NCBI GenBank assembly: GCA_032716605.1
Contig: CM064501.1
Location: 22,559,008-22,623,007, forward strand
DNA length: 64,000 bases
Direction: 5' to 3'
Source: Paralithodes platypus
Taxonomy: Eukaryota; Arthropoda; Malacostraca; Decapoda; Lithodidae
Shown here: piece by piece, positions 1-11,309 of the stretch
Layout of the letters: every line of letters begins with the position of its first letter
Numbering within the stretch: the first letter of the stretch is position 1
Position numbers and translations under genes: made by a program
The notes under the pieces: generated by a model
What the model was told of the DNA's origin: nothing
What the model saw: the letters and a program-made list of their open reading frames with translations, nothing else
Database searches by the model: none

Positions 1-2502
1 ACTACTCTGCACTTTAAGGATGCGTCTGGAGGTGGAAACAGATAAATGGAGCTCCATTTGTTCCAGTCTACCAGAAAGGCGTCCGGTCCTCCCGCCGGAG
101 TTTGACTCCGGCCTGTGAGGAACTGAGGCAACTTGTGAGTTGCCTCTGATGCGAACAAGTCCACTTGTGGAAGGTATGGCTCTACAATCATCTCTTGAAA
201 GACGGTTTGTTTGAGAGACCATTCTACTAGGGTGCTCTGTCATTGAGACAGAGCATCTGCCCAGACATTCGCTACGCCAGGAAGATACGTTGCATGAAGA
301 TAAATCTCTAGCCTTGCAGCTAGCCGAAAGATCTTTTCCGACAACCCTTGCAACACTCGAGATCTCACTGACCCTTGTTTCTGAATGCATGTTACTGCAG
401 TCAGATTGTCCATCCTGAAGGCTAAGGACCTTCCCGCCAAAGTTTAGCCGTGCTCCTTTAAAAAAAACAGGGGGACTAATAACTCTTTGGCATTTATGTG
501 AAGGTGATTGTACCTGGACCGTAGACCCTGATCTCGATGGCCCAGGTTCGACTGATACCCCCATTCCAGGGTATCTGACGCCTCTGTGTCGATCCAGAAG
601 GAGTTGTCCATGTCAAAGAGGAGTGTAACACTTCTGGCTTTGCCCAAGCCACCAGCAGGTTGTGGATTAATTTCGGGATTCGCCATAGTGTTGTCCGCCG
701 GCAACAGCGGAAAACACTTGTTTCCCTCCAAAATAAGCCTTTTCACTTTTACACGACCTAACGGAACCATCAACCTGATCCAGTTGAGTGACCCTACGAG
801 AGACTCCCATATTCTCCTCGTGGTGGTCAGAGAATGTAGAAACCGAAAGAGTTTCTTGCAAAATCTCTGCCGGTTGTCCGCACTCTGACTCAGAGAAAGT
901 AATTCGGTGTCCCAAAGCAGACCCACCCACTGGATGGCCCTTGTGTGATTCAAGTTGGACTTTGCCAAGTTCACTTTGAACCCCAGGGCTGTGATATGAG
1001 ACATTACTTGTTGTACATGTTGAAGGTAAGCAATTTTGGAATTCGCTACTATTAACCAATCGTCTAGGTACCATAACACCATGATCCCTTGTTTGAGCAA
1101 TGGTAGCAGAGCCTGTCGGACTATATTTGTGAAGATACGAGGTGCAAGATTTAGACCAAAGGGCATCCTTTGAAAAACAAACGTCTGATTCCCTTGCCGC
1201 AAGGCCAGGTACTTTTGAAACCGTTTGTTTATAGGGACATGTCAGTAGGCATCTGTCAGATCTGTGGAGCACATCCAACCTTGTGGCGGCAGTGTCAGCC
1301 TGATCTGATTCACAGTCAGCATCCTGAACGACTGATTGTGAATGTAGCAATTCAGAGTAGACAAGTCGATGACCGGCCTCATCTGAACACTGTCCCTTTT
1401 TGGCACCAGGAATATTCAGGAAGTGAACACGGGCTGAATAGATGAAATGGGGACAATGATCTGCTTGAGCGCCATCTCCCGGATGACTGATCCCACCTCT
1501 AATAAAACACGAGTTAATTCTTGGGGGATACGTAAACGAGGTCACCGGGACCATCTCCATGAGAGACCCTTGCGGACCTCGTTTGTCCTGGCCCATGTGT
1601 TGCGGGACCATGCCCGGTAACATACCCGAAAGCTGCCAGTCTCTAGACTGGTGTTGTCCGGCAGAGCTACTCTCGTTTCCGCCTCGCCATTCCGCAGCCC
1701 TGGGAGTGAGAGAGCTTCGTGGTGTCTCAGTTTTTTAGTTGGGAGGATTGTGACTCTGACTGACTGTTAGCGGGACGAGAGGCTTTGCTATCATTGCTAC
1801 CTGACCTATTCTTGGACTATCCCCTAAACCATCTTCCTCTACCCCTGGACTGACCGCGGCCTCTAGCTGTGCCACTGCTTCCGAGGGTGTTGTGAGTCTT
1901 GGATGACTGCGGTGACTGAAACTGGCCACGAAATGGACTCTTAGAGAATTTACGTTTAAACGTTGACTCACTCTTCGGCTTGGAAGCAGTGGCATGGTTA
2001 GAGTCCAGCAAACAATTTACTGTGTGCCAAGCGTTTATGTAAATATACATCAGACAAAACTAGCCTTCTACCTATCTCTACCGGCAGCTTCTTAACAAGA
2101 TACACTCTCAGATCTTGACGCACCCTCACGGCTTCAAAAATAGCTGTGTCCCCAAGGGACTGGATTGAGTTCTGAAGTAAGATGCGCCGGGTCAGAGATA
2201 GAGCCTTATGAGAGCTAGTATCAATCACTGACTCAGTCGTCCTGGCTAATGACGCCGCAAGCTGACGACTGAGTCACCTTAGTCTTTATCAATTTGTAGC
2301 TGGGTAAGAGAACAAAAGGGCTCTACTAACTGGCGTAACAAAAGTTTAGGAGCACTCAAAAAGTCAAGCATAGATTGCGGTACTCCTGCCACCTGGCCAA
2401 CTGGCATGGAGAACCAATGATTATCCTCCGGCGGAAGCTGGTGACTGCTTTTGTTTGTAATACTGCTGGCAAACAGCTGGGCCTCTTGTCCCCACACAGC
2501 TC
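1..2502 (-). pseudogene. DIRS retrotransposon fragment, duplicated copy (gag end, RT, RNase H)
   Basis: On the minus strand this holds the end of a gag-like frame (about 1735-2502), the reverse transcriptase with the YLDDW active-site motif (in the frame 444-1202) and the RNase H end (240-440, motif NVWADALS). The YLDDW form is typical of DIRS-type RT. It is dead: a TGA at 1242-1244 replaces the Trp of the DAYWHV motif, a stop separates 444 from 440, and another follows ALSQ near 240. It is a direct copy of 4740-7241. Confidence 0.9.
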
Positions 2503-3850
2503 CTCTCATTTGATTACCAAACTGTTGATTCGCCAATGCCATAGGACCTGCCTACATTTTGGCGTAAATTATGTTCTGGCGTATATGCGACAACGTTGGT
2601 GGATCCCTAAGATGCGACAAGCAATTAAAGGGATCCACAATAGCTGTACTATCTGTAAAAGATTACAGGGTAAGCCTTACTCCCCAGTAGATCTACCTCC
2701 CTTGCCTGAGTTCAGGGTACAAAGGACTGAACCATTTCAGGTAACCGGGGTAGACTACACCGGAGCGATTCAAGTTAGAGAATCGCCCGGTAATATCATA
2801 AAGGTATATGCCGTTCTATTCACATGTGCGGTAACCAGAGCGATTCATATTGAATTGATTGACGACCTATCCAGTGAGGGGTTTTTGCATACTCTAAGAC
2901 GCTTTGCAGGCCGCAGTGGTTTCCCTCAAATTATTATGAGCGATAATGCGACTTGTTTTGTCGGGGCCTCTAAATATCTCCAGAGTTTAATGGATGACCC
3001 ACAGGTTGTGGCTACCCTCACTGGAAAGGGTTGTCAGTGGAAATTTATACCAGCACGTGCACCATGGTTCGGGGCGATTTGGGAGAGAACAATCGGTATC
3101 GTCAAATCTGCCATGAAGAAGGTATTAGGAAGGGCACTGGTGACCAGACGGGAGTTGCAAACCATCTTGATAGAGATTGAGATGTCAGTCAACGACAGGC
3201 CCTTGACCTATACCTCGGCAGATGTTGATGACCTCTTACCCATTTCGCCTTCTATGCTAACACGTGGACGAACCCTTAATACCTTTCCTAGATCATCAGT
3301 AACTGATGAAGATCTGCATGACCCTACGTTCGGCAATGCTGACGCCACACGTCGTCGCTTCCAGTATGTCAACAAGGTTACAGACGATCTATGGACACGG
3401 TGGACCCAAGAATATTTGCTGTCTCTTCGCGAGCGTCACTCTAATAAGATCAAAGGGACGAATCAACGATGGCCTCGTATCGGGGATATCGTACTGATTC
3501 ATGATGAGCGTCCTAGGTTATTTTGGAAGCAAGGGAGGATTGTCGATTTGTTCCAGGGCATTAATGGTCTTATAAGAGTTGCTAGAATACGAACTTCGAC
3601 TGGGGTTACTACTCGCCCAGTCGTAAGATTATATCCCTTGGAGCAGGAAGTAGAACTGCCGGATGATCCTGGCGTCTCTACTGATACCCCTCCGCGGGAG
3701 AGTGCCGGTGACAGTGCTCCTCAAGGTGGGGCAGCTGATGATGAGAAGAATGATCCTCCTCTGGCTTCAGGTGGTGCTCGTCCTAAAAGGAGGGCGGCTA
3801 TGAGTTCCGTGGATCTTTGGAGATCAAAGATCAAACAAGGTGATCTTTGA
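2503..3850 (+). CDS. BEL/Pao retrotransposon Pol, integrase C-terminal part (5'-truncated)
   Basis: This is the integrase end of a BEL/Pao polyprotein, the enzyme that inserts the element cDNA into the host genome. In order it shows an HHCC zinc-binding region (about 2510-2670: LIRQCHRTCLHFGVN, later CTICK), the catalytic core with GVDYTGAI, the clade-typical AVTRAIHIEL and SDNATCF, then a downstream Glu helix near WERTIGIVK, and a C-terminal DUF5641-like region (KQGRIVDLFQG). The frame is open to TGA at 3848-3850. The open frame extends left to 2375 only because DIRS sequence happens to be open there; the BEL part starts at 2503. Protease, RT and RNase H are missing, so it cannot act alone. 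Confidence 0.9.
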
Positions 3851-3918
3851 ATCTTCGATGTCCTTTTTTTTTTTCTCTGTATATAGCTCCTGTATATCAT
3901 TTTTGGTGGCGGGCAGTA

Positions 3919-4478
3919 TGTCGGGAATAGGGTAATGATCCCGACAGTTTTAGGTCCAATAGGACATTTGAATTTGGCAGTATCGTATCGCATGTACGAT
4001 TTCGGCTGGTTCTTTGTGTATTGTAGTTTATTCTTAAGTATAGGTTAAATATTAACTGTAATGTATAAATATCTACATCAGCTCTAGATGTATCATGAAA
4101 CCATGTTATGGGTTATAATTATTATGAGCCGGCAGCCATATGTAATTTCGCAAAGCGATCGGACGCCGGCCCTTTAGTCTCTCAATCAACACCATACAGC
4201 CAACATCTTCTCCCCGGCTCTGACTCAACCCACAGTTCACCATGTGCTACAAATACTAATCTATAACAACAGTCCTACATCACCAGTCCTCTAAGCTAAG
4301 TTCATTGTATCGATATTGTATTATGTGAACATTCCTACATGTCCTGCAATTGAATTAGCCGTGTGTGGGGGACTGGATTACACCCATCGAATATACTTCG
4401 TTGGTAATTATATTATAACTATTTGTTGGGATATTTCATGTACCAGTGATATGCAATTTAACCTCTTCATCTAAATTC
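3919..4478 (+). mobile_element. 3' LTR of the BEL element
   Basis: About 70 bp after the Pol stop, a G-rich tract (ggtggcgggcagta) precedes TGTCGGGA, a fitting polypurine tract and LTR start. TGTCGGGA is followed 12 bp later by its inverse TCCCGACA, a small hairpin. The right end is not exact: DIRS coding homology resumes at about 4480, so the LTR is about 560 bp. No second LTR is in the window, so the boundaries cannot be checked against a partner. Confidence 0.65.
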
Positions 4479-4479
4479 C

Positions 4480-4620
4480 CCATACGTTGATTTAGTATAC
4501 TGATTAATCAACTTGTGAGTCACGCTCTCCCCAAATTTAGTTAACCACTTGGCCTTCTGAATATCCACAAGGCAAAAGTCAGCGAGGTCTTGAGGTTTCC
4601 AATTCTGTCTAAATGGAAGT
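4480..4620 (-). pseudogene. DIRS tyrosine recombinase, first ~45 residues only
   Basis: The minus frame reads DLADFCLVDIQKAKWL then LINQYTKST before homology stops. The intact relative at 63600 reads DLADFCIMDIQEAKWL and LINQYTQSTKRQYHSHW, the usual start of a phage-integrase-type SAM-like domain. The frame overlaps the end of the RT frame, as in the intact element. All catalytic residues of the recombinase would lie beyond the BEL insertion and are absent. Confidence 0.75.
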
Positions 4621-6400
4621 ACGAGATCGGGAGCGACACCGGGTTCTCGCACCATGTCTTCAATTGGTTGTACCACACTTGGGCCGGCCACAGCAGCGCA
4701 ATCATCGAGACCATGCCCTGATAATCCCGTAGTTTGTGAACTACTCTGCACTTTAAGGATGCGTCTGGAGGTGGAAACAGATAAATGGAGCTCCATTTGT
4801 TCCAGTCTACCAGAAAGGCGTCCGGTCCTCCCGCCGGAGTTTGACTCCGGCCTGTGAGGAACTGAGGCAACTTGTGAGTTGCCTCTGATGCGAACAAGTC
4901 CACTTGTGGAAGGTATGGCTCTACAATCATCTCTTGAAAGACGGTTTGTTTGAGAGACCATTCTACTAGGGTGCTCTGTCATTGAGACAGAGCATCTGCC
5001 CAGACATTCGCTACGCCAGGAAGATACGTTGCATGAAGATAAATCTCTAGCCTTGCAGCTAGCCGAAAGATCTTTTCCGACAACCCTTGCAACACTCGAG
5101 ATCTCACTGACCCTTGTTTCTGAATGCATGTTACTGCAGTCAGATTGTCCATCCTGAAGGCTAAGGACCTTCCCGCCAAAGTTTAGCCGTGCTCCTTTAA
5201 AAAAAACAGGGGGACTAATAACTCTTTGGCATTTATGTGAAGGTGATTGTACCTGGACCGTAGACCCTGATCTCGATGGCCCAGGTTCGACTGATACCCC
5301 CATTCCAGGGTATCTGACGCCTCTGTGTCGATCCAGAAGGAGTTGTCCATGTCAAAGAGGAGTGTAACACTTCTGGCTTTGCCCAAGCCACCAGCAGGTT
5401 GTGGATTAATTTCGGGATTCGCCATAGTGTTGTCCGCCGGCAACAGCGGAAAACACTTGTTTCCCTCCAAAATAAGCCTTTTCACTTTTACACGACCTAA
5501 CGGAACCATCAACCTGATCCAGTTGAGTGACCCTACGAGAGACTCCCATATTCTCCTCGTGGTGGTCAGAGAATGTAGAAACCGAAAGAGTTTCTTGCAA
5601 AATCTCTGCCGGTTGTCCGCACTCTGACTCAGAGAAAGTAATTCGGTGTCCCAAAGCAGACCCACCCACTGGATGGCCCTTGTGTGATTCAAGTTGGACT
5701 TTGCCAAGTTCACTTTGAACCCCAGGGCTGTGATATGAGACATTACTTGTTGTACATGTTGAAGGTAAGCAATTTTGGAATTCGCTACTATTAACCAATC
5801 GTCTAGGTACCATAACACCATGATCCCTTGTTTGAGCAATGGTAGCAGAGCCTGTCGGACTATATTTGTGAAGATACGAGGTGCAAGATTTAGACCAAAG
5901 GGCATCCTTTGAAAAACAAACGTCTGATTCCCTTGCCGCAAGGCCAGGTACTTTTGAAACCGTTTGTTTATAGGGACATGTCAGTAGGCATCTGTCAGAT
6001 CTGTGGAGCACATCCAACCTTGTGGCGGCAGTGTCAGCCTGATCTGATTCACAGTCAGCATCCTGAACGACTGATTGTGAATGTAGCAATTCAGAGTAGA
6101 CAAGTCGATGACCGGCCTCATCTGAACACTGTCCCTTTTTGGCACCAGGAATATTCAGGAAGTGAACACGGGCTGAATAGATGAAATGGGGACAATGATC
6201 TGCTTGAGCGCCATCTCCCGGATGACTGATCCCACCTCTAATAAAACACGAGTTAATTCTTGGGGGATACGTAAACGAGGTCACCGGGACCATCTCCATG
6301 AGAGACCCTTGCGGACCTCGTTTGTCCTGGCCCATGTGTTGCGGGACCATGCCCGGTAACATACCCGAAAGCTGCCAGTCTCTAGACTGGTGTTGTCCGG
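4541..6400 (-). pseudogene. DIRS reverse transcriptase-RNase H, broken
   Basis: Frame blocks on the minus strand are 5183-5941 (RT palm with FQRMPFGLNLAP and YLDDW, then RNase H start), 4979-5179 (RNase H end, AFRMDN and NVWADALS) and 4541-4930 (the conserved block with VDLFASEATHKLP and WSSIYLFPPPDAS that sits where DIRS elements carry a methyltransferase-like domain). Disabling changes against the intact copy at 61777 are a Trp-to-stop at 5981-5983 inside DAYWHV, a stop after FFLKEHG near 5180, and a stop after ALSQ near 4977. The 318-residue minus frame at 5406-6362 is an out-of-frame reading of the same DNA. Confidence 0.9.
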
Positions 6401-6469
6401 CAGAGCTACTCTCGTTTCCGCCTCGCCATTCCGCAGCCCTGGGAGTGAGAGAGCTTCGTGGTGTCTCAG

Positions 6470-9015
6470 TTTTTTAGTTGGGAGGATTGTGACTCTGACT
6501 GACTGTTAGCGGGACGAGAGGCTTTGCTATCATTGCTACCTGACCTATTCTTGGACTATCCCCTAAACCATCTTCCTCTACCCCTGGACTGACCGCGGCC
6601 TCTAGCTGTGCCACTGCTTCCGAGGGTGTTGTGAGTCTTGGATGACTGCGGTGACTGAAACTGGCCACGAAATGGACTCTTAGAGAATTTACGTTTAAAC
6701 GTTGACTCACTCTTCGGCTTGGAAGCAGTGGCATGGTTAGAGTCCAGCAAACAATTTACTGTGTGCCAAGCGTTTATGTAAATATACATCAGACAAAACT
6801 AGCCTTCTACCTATCTCTACCGGCAGCTTCTTAACAAGATACACTCTCAGATCTTGACGCACCCTCACGGCTTCAAAAATAGCTGTGTCCCCAAGGGACT
6901 GGATTGAGTTCTGAAGTAAGATGCGCCGGGTCAGAGATAGAGCCTTATGAGAGCTAGTATCAATCACTGACTCAGTCGTCCTGGCTAATGACGCCGCAAG
7001 CTGACGACTGAGTCACCTTAGTCTTTATCAATTTGTAGCTGGGTAAGAGAACAAAAGGGCTCTACTAACTGGCATAACAAAAGTTTAGGAGCACTCAAAA
7101 AGTCAAGCATAGATTGCGGTACTCCTGCCACCTGGCCAACTGGCATGGAGAACCAATGATTATCCTCCGGCGGAAGCTGGTGACTGCTTTTGTTTGTAAT
7201 ACTGCTGGCAAACAGCTGGGCCTCTTGTCCCCACACAGCTCACGGCCCAGACTCCTCACCTTTAATGTGAATAACCGGAATACCTGAATCATCCCTCTGC
7301 GGGGTAGTGTTAAGTTCGGGGCTCATACCCTGCAAAATCTTAACATCATTTTAACCATCAGATTTTGACCAATCAGAGGAATGTTTCACAGGGGATGCTG
7401 GAGGTAGAGCCGGGGACTGTGAGTAGACAAAGTACTCAGGATTATACAAACTCGGGATTGCTTTGATCACTACATCTAACACATCGCCAGCTTGGTTCTT
7501 GGCCCTTAGTTTCTTGGCCTCACTCATTTCGATGAACCAATGGTCTGGCACAGGAATCTCACCTGTGACTGTCGACTGCACGACCTCAGGACGAGTGGGT
7601 TTAATGACTGTCCAGGAAGTATCATGGCCATATAGGAGGGGCATAGGGCCCTTCTTAGAAAGCACTGAACGATCAAGGTTTACTCAAATCCAATAAGATA
7701 TTTAATTTCGAAGGTAAAAGAGAAGCGGCAACTGGCGTAGAATCCGCTGGATTTACAGTTACAAGGGGGTTAGATTTAACATCAAACTGAGGGAGAACTT
7801 GAACACGCCCTAGAGGTCGCACCGCCGGGGCTACAGGTGTCGGCACCTTAATTTGTCTTTCTTCCTTCACTGACTTTACAAACTCCAGCCAGTCCTGAAA
7901 CTGTTCATTAGTCACTAAGATTCCCCCTTGCTGGTCAGACGCTGACGTAGGGTGAGAAACTTCCGAGCCCTGCGTTCCAGAGGGTGAAGGAGACTGACGT
8001 TGGCCAGATGGAATCCTCCAAGTCTGCTAAATATTGTTGCAGAGGTGTGACGCCCAGTGCCCGGGCTGGGGGGGCTGGTAAAGCCTCCGACCGAGTCTCG
8101 CCAGCCTGGGCAGCAGTGTCGTGTGTACTTGTTTGCGATACAGGAACGCTGGGCAGAATTTCCTCACTCAAGTAGAGGTTAGGTATGGGGGAGGCTTCCA
8201 TAGTTTCTACTGTAGAATCTTCAAGCTGCTTGGAGAAATGGGAGATGTCATCATCTTGTCTGCTAGTTGGGACTCTGCTACTGCGATCTACCCCAAGTAC
8301 CGGAATAACGGGAGGCTCTGGCGGTGCCACCCGGCGGGGGATCGTAAACTTAGGTGTAGGGCCACTAACACTGGCATCCGTGTCTTGAGAGAGATCCCGG
8401 CGGGAAGAAGAAGGTGTACATTTTGGCGTAACAGAGGTCTTAGACTTCGAGGACTTCTTCGTGGACGACAGCTTCGAGGATTTCTTAGTGTCCTTAAACT
8501 TGTCATCGCCTCTTGCTAGACAGGAAGCGAAGTCTCGACGGTGATTTTTCGCCTCTTGTAACAGTAGAGGGGAAGAAGACCTGGGTTTCTCCAGAGGCGA
8601 ACGAGACCTGGAGCGCTGGGCAGTCGGAGCAGACGACCCCAGCACAGGCCCGTCTGAGGTCCTGGGCCTCTTGGAGAGGCAGGAGGGAGCATTGCGACCG
8701 CTAGAGTCATCAGAAACTTTCGTCACACTCTTTTTCACTTTAGAACCACTAGTTGTGTATGAAGAGGGCACTGTTTTTAATAAATCGTCTAATAAGGGAT
8801 CATCCAATTGCAGACATGTAAGAAACAGTGTTCTTACAGTACAGAACGAAAATGGAGTTTATGATTAGCAAAATTAGCCATTACGTAACACAGCGCACTG
8901 TTGACACGTTTTCTATAACCACCGACCCCTGGACCTATCGAGACAGGTCACACAGGGTCACACAGGTCACACTGTTTGTGTCCGATGACGAAAAAATTAC
9001 ACAGTTAGGGCCGGT
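6470..9015 (-). pseudogene. DIRS gag-like protein, fragmented
   Basis: Blocks colinear with the intact gag at 59084-61705 appear in several frames: 7935-8807 (Ser/Arg-rich, SRSRSP), 7673-7915, 7351-7665 (PLLYGHDTSW, AKKLRA, VIKAIPSLYNPEYFVY), 7018-7236 (KSSHQLPPEDNHWFSMPVG), 6737-6967 (RRILLQNSIQSLGD, RQDLRVYLVKKLP) and 6556-6789 (basic RGRGQSRGRGR tail). Upstream of 8807 the weak block CLDRSRGRWL (near 8940) matches CLDRSRGLWV of the intact protein, so the gene once began near 9015. At least five frame changes separate the blocks. Confidence 0.82.
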
Positions 9016-10470
9016 GTAAAAGGTATACCCACTGAAATCCATTGCTCCCTCCCGCCGGGGGATTGCAAATCCTCCTAGGCGTCCCAGGTGGTAACTTGGC
9101 TACCGCACCTGAGGGTTGAAAAAAATCAAGAATCAATGCTCATAGGGACATGCTAGGCTGGAAAAGCTAAAATATATATAAAAAACGTCAAAAGGAGAAA
9201 AAAGAATTGAGCTAACACTAGACAATCTTAGTTCCCCTTATGTTAAAGTATCATTCCAGATGTTACTTGAGTATAATGTATCATACCAGATGTTACATTA
9301 TTAATAACTTCTTACCTAAGTGACCAACACTGACCTAATCCTATCCAAAAAGAACTTGGTTTCCGGCGACCAACGCCTACAGAATCCGGTGTCCCGCGTA
9401 TCCCGGCGGCCAACGCCAGAAATTAGCTACACAGTTTACCGAGATTGCTCAAGATAGGAAGAGGTGAATTCGTATTCGGCTCAGCCTATACCCGGCGGAA
9501 GTGGCTCCCCACTTTTAAACCAGGCATGCATTCTTAGTAGCCCTAAACTACGAACGGTTTCTGCAAGACCTTGAGGCGGAAATGTCCTGTGGGCGACGGC
9601 CAAGCCGGGGACCCCAATAGACAAAGTAAGGTAAAATTTCGCCTCCCAAAAATGTACCACCGCCGGCAAAACTAGTACTGAAACAATTTCGACCTATCTT
9701 GTGCCAAACAAAGAAACTCGAAATCAACATAGCTCTAGACACTCCGAAGATTTCCCGGCGGGGAAAACTATGTGAAATGACTAGAGGCACGTTGTTATAG
9801 TTATACATTAATTAATCAATAATAAATAACACATCCTAGCCATAACTGAAAAACCTACAGGAGGCCAACTACACGGGGGCAGGTGGCAGAATATCACTCA
9901 AAAGCACAAACCTGAATCCCAGCGTAGCTCTCCAACACCCATTACGAAGAAACAGGAACGTAGGCTGAAAAGCGACATGAACAAGTGCCAAGCTCCTCAC
10001 TAAGTGAGATCACTTGAAACTCACGTGTTCCTCTCGAAGAGAAGATAAGACCGCTTAACCCACCCGATTGGGTAGCCGAAAAGCGGGCCCTGGATCCTCT
10101 AAAAGAAACCTCATGTCTATAAGAGCTAAAATAGAATAAACCTAGGGGAAACAAAAACACACACACGTGGGAGCCTTGCCTTATCACAACAAGGACTCCT
10201 GACAAACCTTGCCAAACACCCATGAAACAGTCTCCTAAGGCGAGTGGGAAAAGTTGTACATGGCCTAGCTAATCTATAAGCTACCCTGACCTCAGCATAT
10301 AGCATGTACATATGAGAAAAGACTCACAAGTCGGATGCAGGAGAAGAACGAAGCCAGGCTATGCACACCTCGGAACACGTCCGGACCCGACGGCGCCTAG
10401 GAGAAGAAGGACATATGCGCCCAGATAAGAGCTGGGTGACTCGCAGAATAACAGCACACGCATGAGAAGC
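9016..10470 (-). other. 5' terminal region and leader of DIRS-L
   Basis: There is no convincing gene here. In element orientation the far end (about 10470-10300) resembles the start of the intact DIRS element: both have a run of CTTCT/CTCC followed by CCGGACGTGT (10368-10377 on the complement; 57328-57337) and then a GTGAGTCTTTTCTCAT-like stretch. Two short GGCG/CGCC hairpin-like units (ccggcgaccaacgcc, ccggcggccaacgcc) lie at about 9363-9377 and 9403-9417. Exact element end and terminal repeats could not be fixed. Confidence 0.5.
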
Positions 10471-10576
10471 ACAACCTGCTAGATCATGTTTAATGTGGTA
10501 ACCACATCATAAGGACGAGTCTGTGAGTGTTTTTTTAATATTTAAGAGCGTTTCGCTCACGATGATTGGCAATCGC

Positions 10577-11278
10577 GCTCGCTTGGTGTAGTGACTAGCG
10601 TCTCGGACTTCCACCCAGAAGGCCCGGGTTCGCGCCCACGCTCGGCGCATTAAAGATTTTTCACAAGCACTGAGTCGTTACCATCCCTCATGAGCAAAGG
10701 GATGGGGTAGTAGTACAGGACCCCAATGGAAATACGCCTAATCGGCCTTATTGAGCTATCCTTAGCTAGCTTAGCATGCGCTAGCTTTAACACCTTACGA
10801 GCGGCCTATCCGGTTTATTTATGTGTACCGCACAGCGGGGTGTTTTTAGCCAAAATAGGGCTGTTTACGTGATCATTTTCATGCCTAAATAAGACCCAGA
10901 ACGTAAAACAAGTACCTATCCCTGAAAGGGCATAAACAGAGCTTTCGAATGACACCATAACGATCCTTGTATGATGGATAGTTTTCTTGTAATAACCGTG
11001 CAACGCGAGTGCAAAAAGCAGGTAATTCGGTACTTTCAGTACATAATTGAGTATGTAGCGAGTGAGAGAGGGAGGAGGGAGCTGAGATTTGTGTCAGTAG
11101 GTTCGCCGCGGTGGTCTGGAGCAGTCATACGCTCGCTAGTCTCCTGCCACCACTTGTCTCTCTCTCTCAGCCACATTACGTGCTGAAATTGCCACTCGAG
11201 TTATGTCGAGCGCCGCCACATAGTCCAGCTTTATTTAACTCGACTTATGTTGCTCGCCGCTAATTAAGGGTTAAGAAC

Positions 11279-11308
<30 letters not shown>
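10577..11308 (+). mobile_element. tRNA-derived SINE (family 1), copy 1, split by MITE-A
   Basis: The head is tRNA-like: A-box region TGGTGTAGTGACTAGCG and B-box GGGTTCGCGCCC, the internal RNA polymerase III promoter. A body of about 140 bp follows and the tail is GAAC(TAT)n. Body 10577-10790 and tail 11271-11308 are separated by a 480-bp TTAA element. Without the insert it matches copies at 30555, 44012 and 46231 over about 245 bp. It encodes no protein and would need a LINE for movement. Confidence 0.9.
10791..11270 (+). mobile_element. MITE-A, 480 bp, TTAA-flanked, copy 1
   Basis: TTAA flanks both sides (10787-10790 and 11271-11274), and removing the element plus one TTAA restores the SINE tail seen in three other copies. 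The ends are imperfect inverted repeats: CACCTTACGAGCGGC and, on the complement of the right end, CCCTTAATTAGCGGC. A second copy of exactly 480 bp is at 47533-48012. TTAA duplication with CC-type ends fits piggyBac-mobilised elements. A 71-codon open frame inside is shared only because the copies are nearly identical. Confidence 0.9.

Positions 11309-11309
<1 letters not shown>

Larger units (their letters stand above)
1..7241. repeat. Tandem direct duplication, period 4739 bp
   Basis: Positions 1-2502 and 4740-7241 are the same sequence. Reading them side by side I noticed one difference, G at 2335 against A at 7074. Both carry the same stop codons and frameshifts in the DIRS remnant, so copying followed decay. 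The first copy ends at 2502 and switches to BEL sequence, while the second continues into more DIRS. The simplest reading is a tandem duplication of the unit 2503-7241 with the junction at 2502/2503; the left unit runs off the window. A mis-joined assembly would look the same. Confidence 0.93.
4470..10470 (-). mobile_element. DIRS-type retrotransposon, decayed (DIRS-L)
   Basis: Read on the minus strand the order is 5' terminal region (10470-9016), gag remnant (9015-6470), RT-RNase H plus methyltransferase-like region (6400-4541) and the first residues of a tyrosine recombinase (about 4620-4480), where the BEL LTR cuts it off. The order matches the better preserved element at 57240-64000, about 70% alike in the best protein blocks by eye. 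DIRS elements integrate with a tyrosine recombinase rather than a DDE integrase. Multiple stops and frameshifts show it is inactive. Confidence 0.85.

Noticed and set aside
2375..2502. Start of the 491-codon plus frame as an N-terminal part of the BEL protein
   Set aside because: These bases are DIRS gag DNA on the other strand, identical to 7114-7241; the frame is open by chance across the junction.
5406..6362. 318-codon minus frame (and its twin 667-1623)
   Set aside because: It is a wrong-frame reading of the RT region; the RT motifs are in the neighbouring frame and the protein has no domain.
9481..9530. Same-strand likeness between CCCGGCGGAAGTGGCT (left DIRS leader) and CCCGGCGGAAATGGCT near 58222
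   Set aside because: The two elements point in opposite directions, so this is the wrong orientation for homologous leaders; short and probably chance or an inverted-repeat effect that I cannot prove.
10577..10650. Functional tRNA genes at the SINE heads (also 14134, 30555, 44012, 46231)
   Set aside because: They continue into repeated SINE bodies with (TAT)n or poly(A) tails and lack good acceptor stems.
10971..11186. 71-codon frame conserved in both MITE-A copies
   Set aside because: The two copies are almost identical over the whole element, so conservation of the frame is not evidence of coding.
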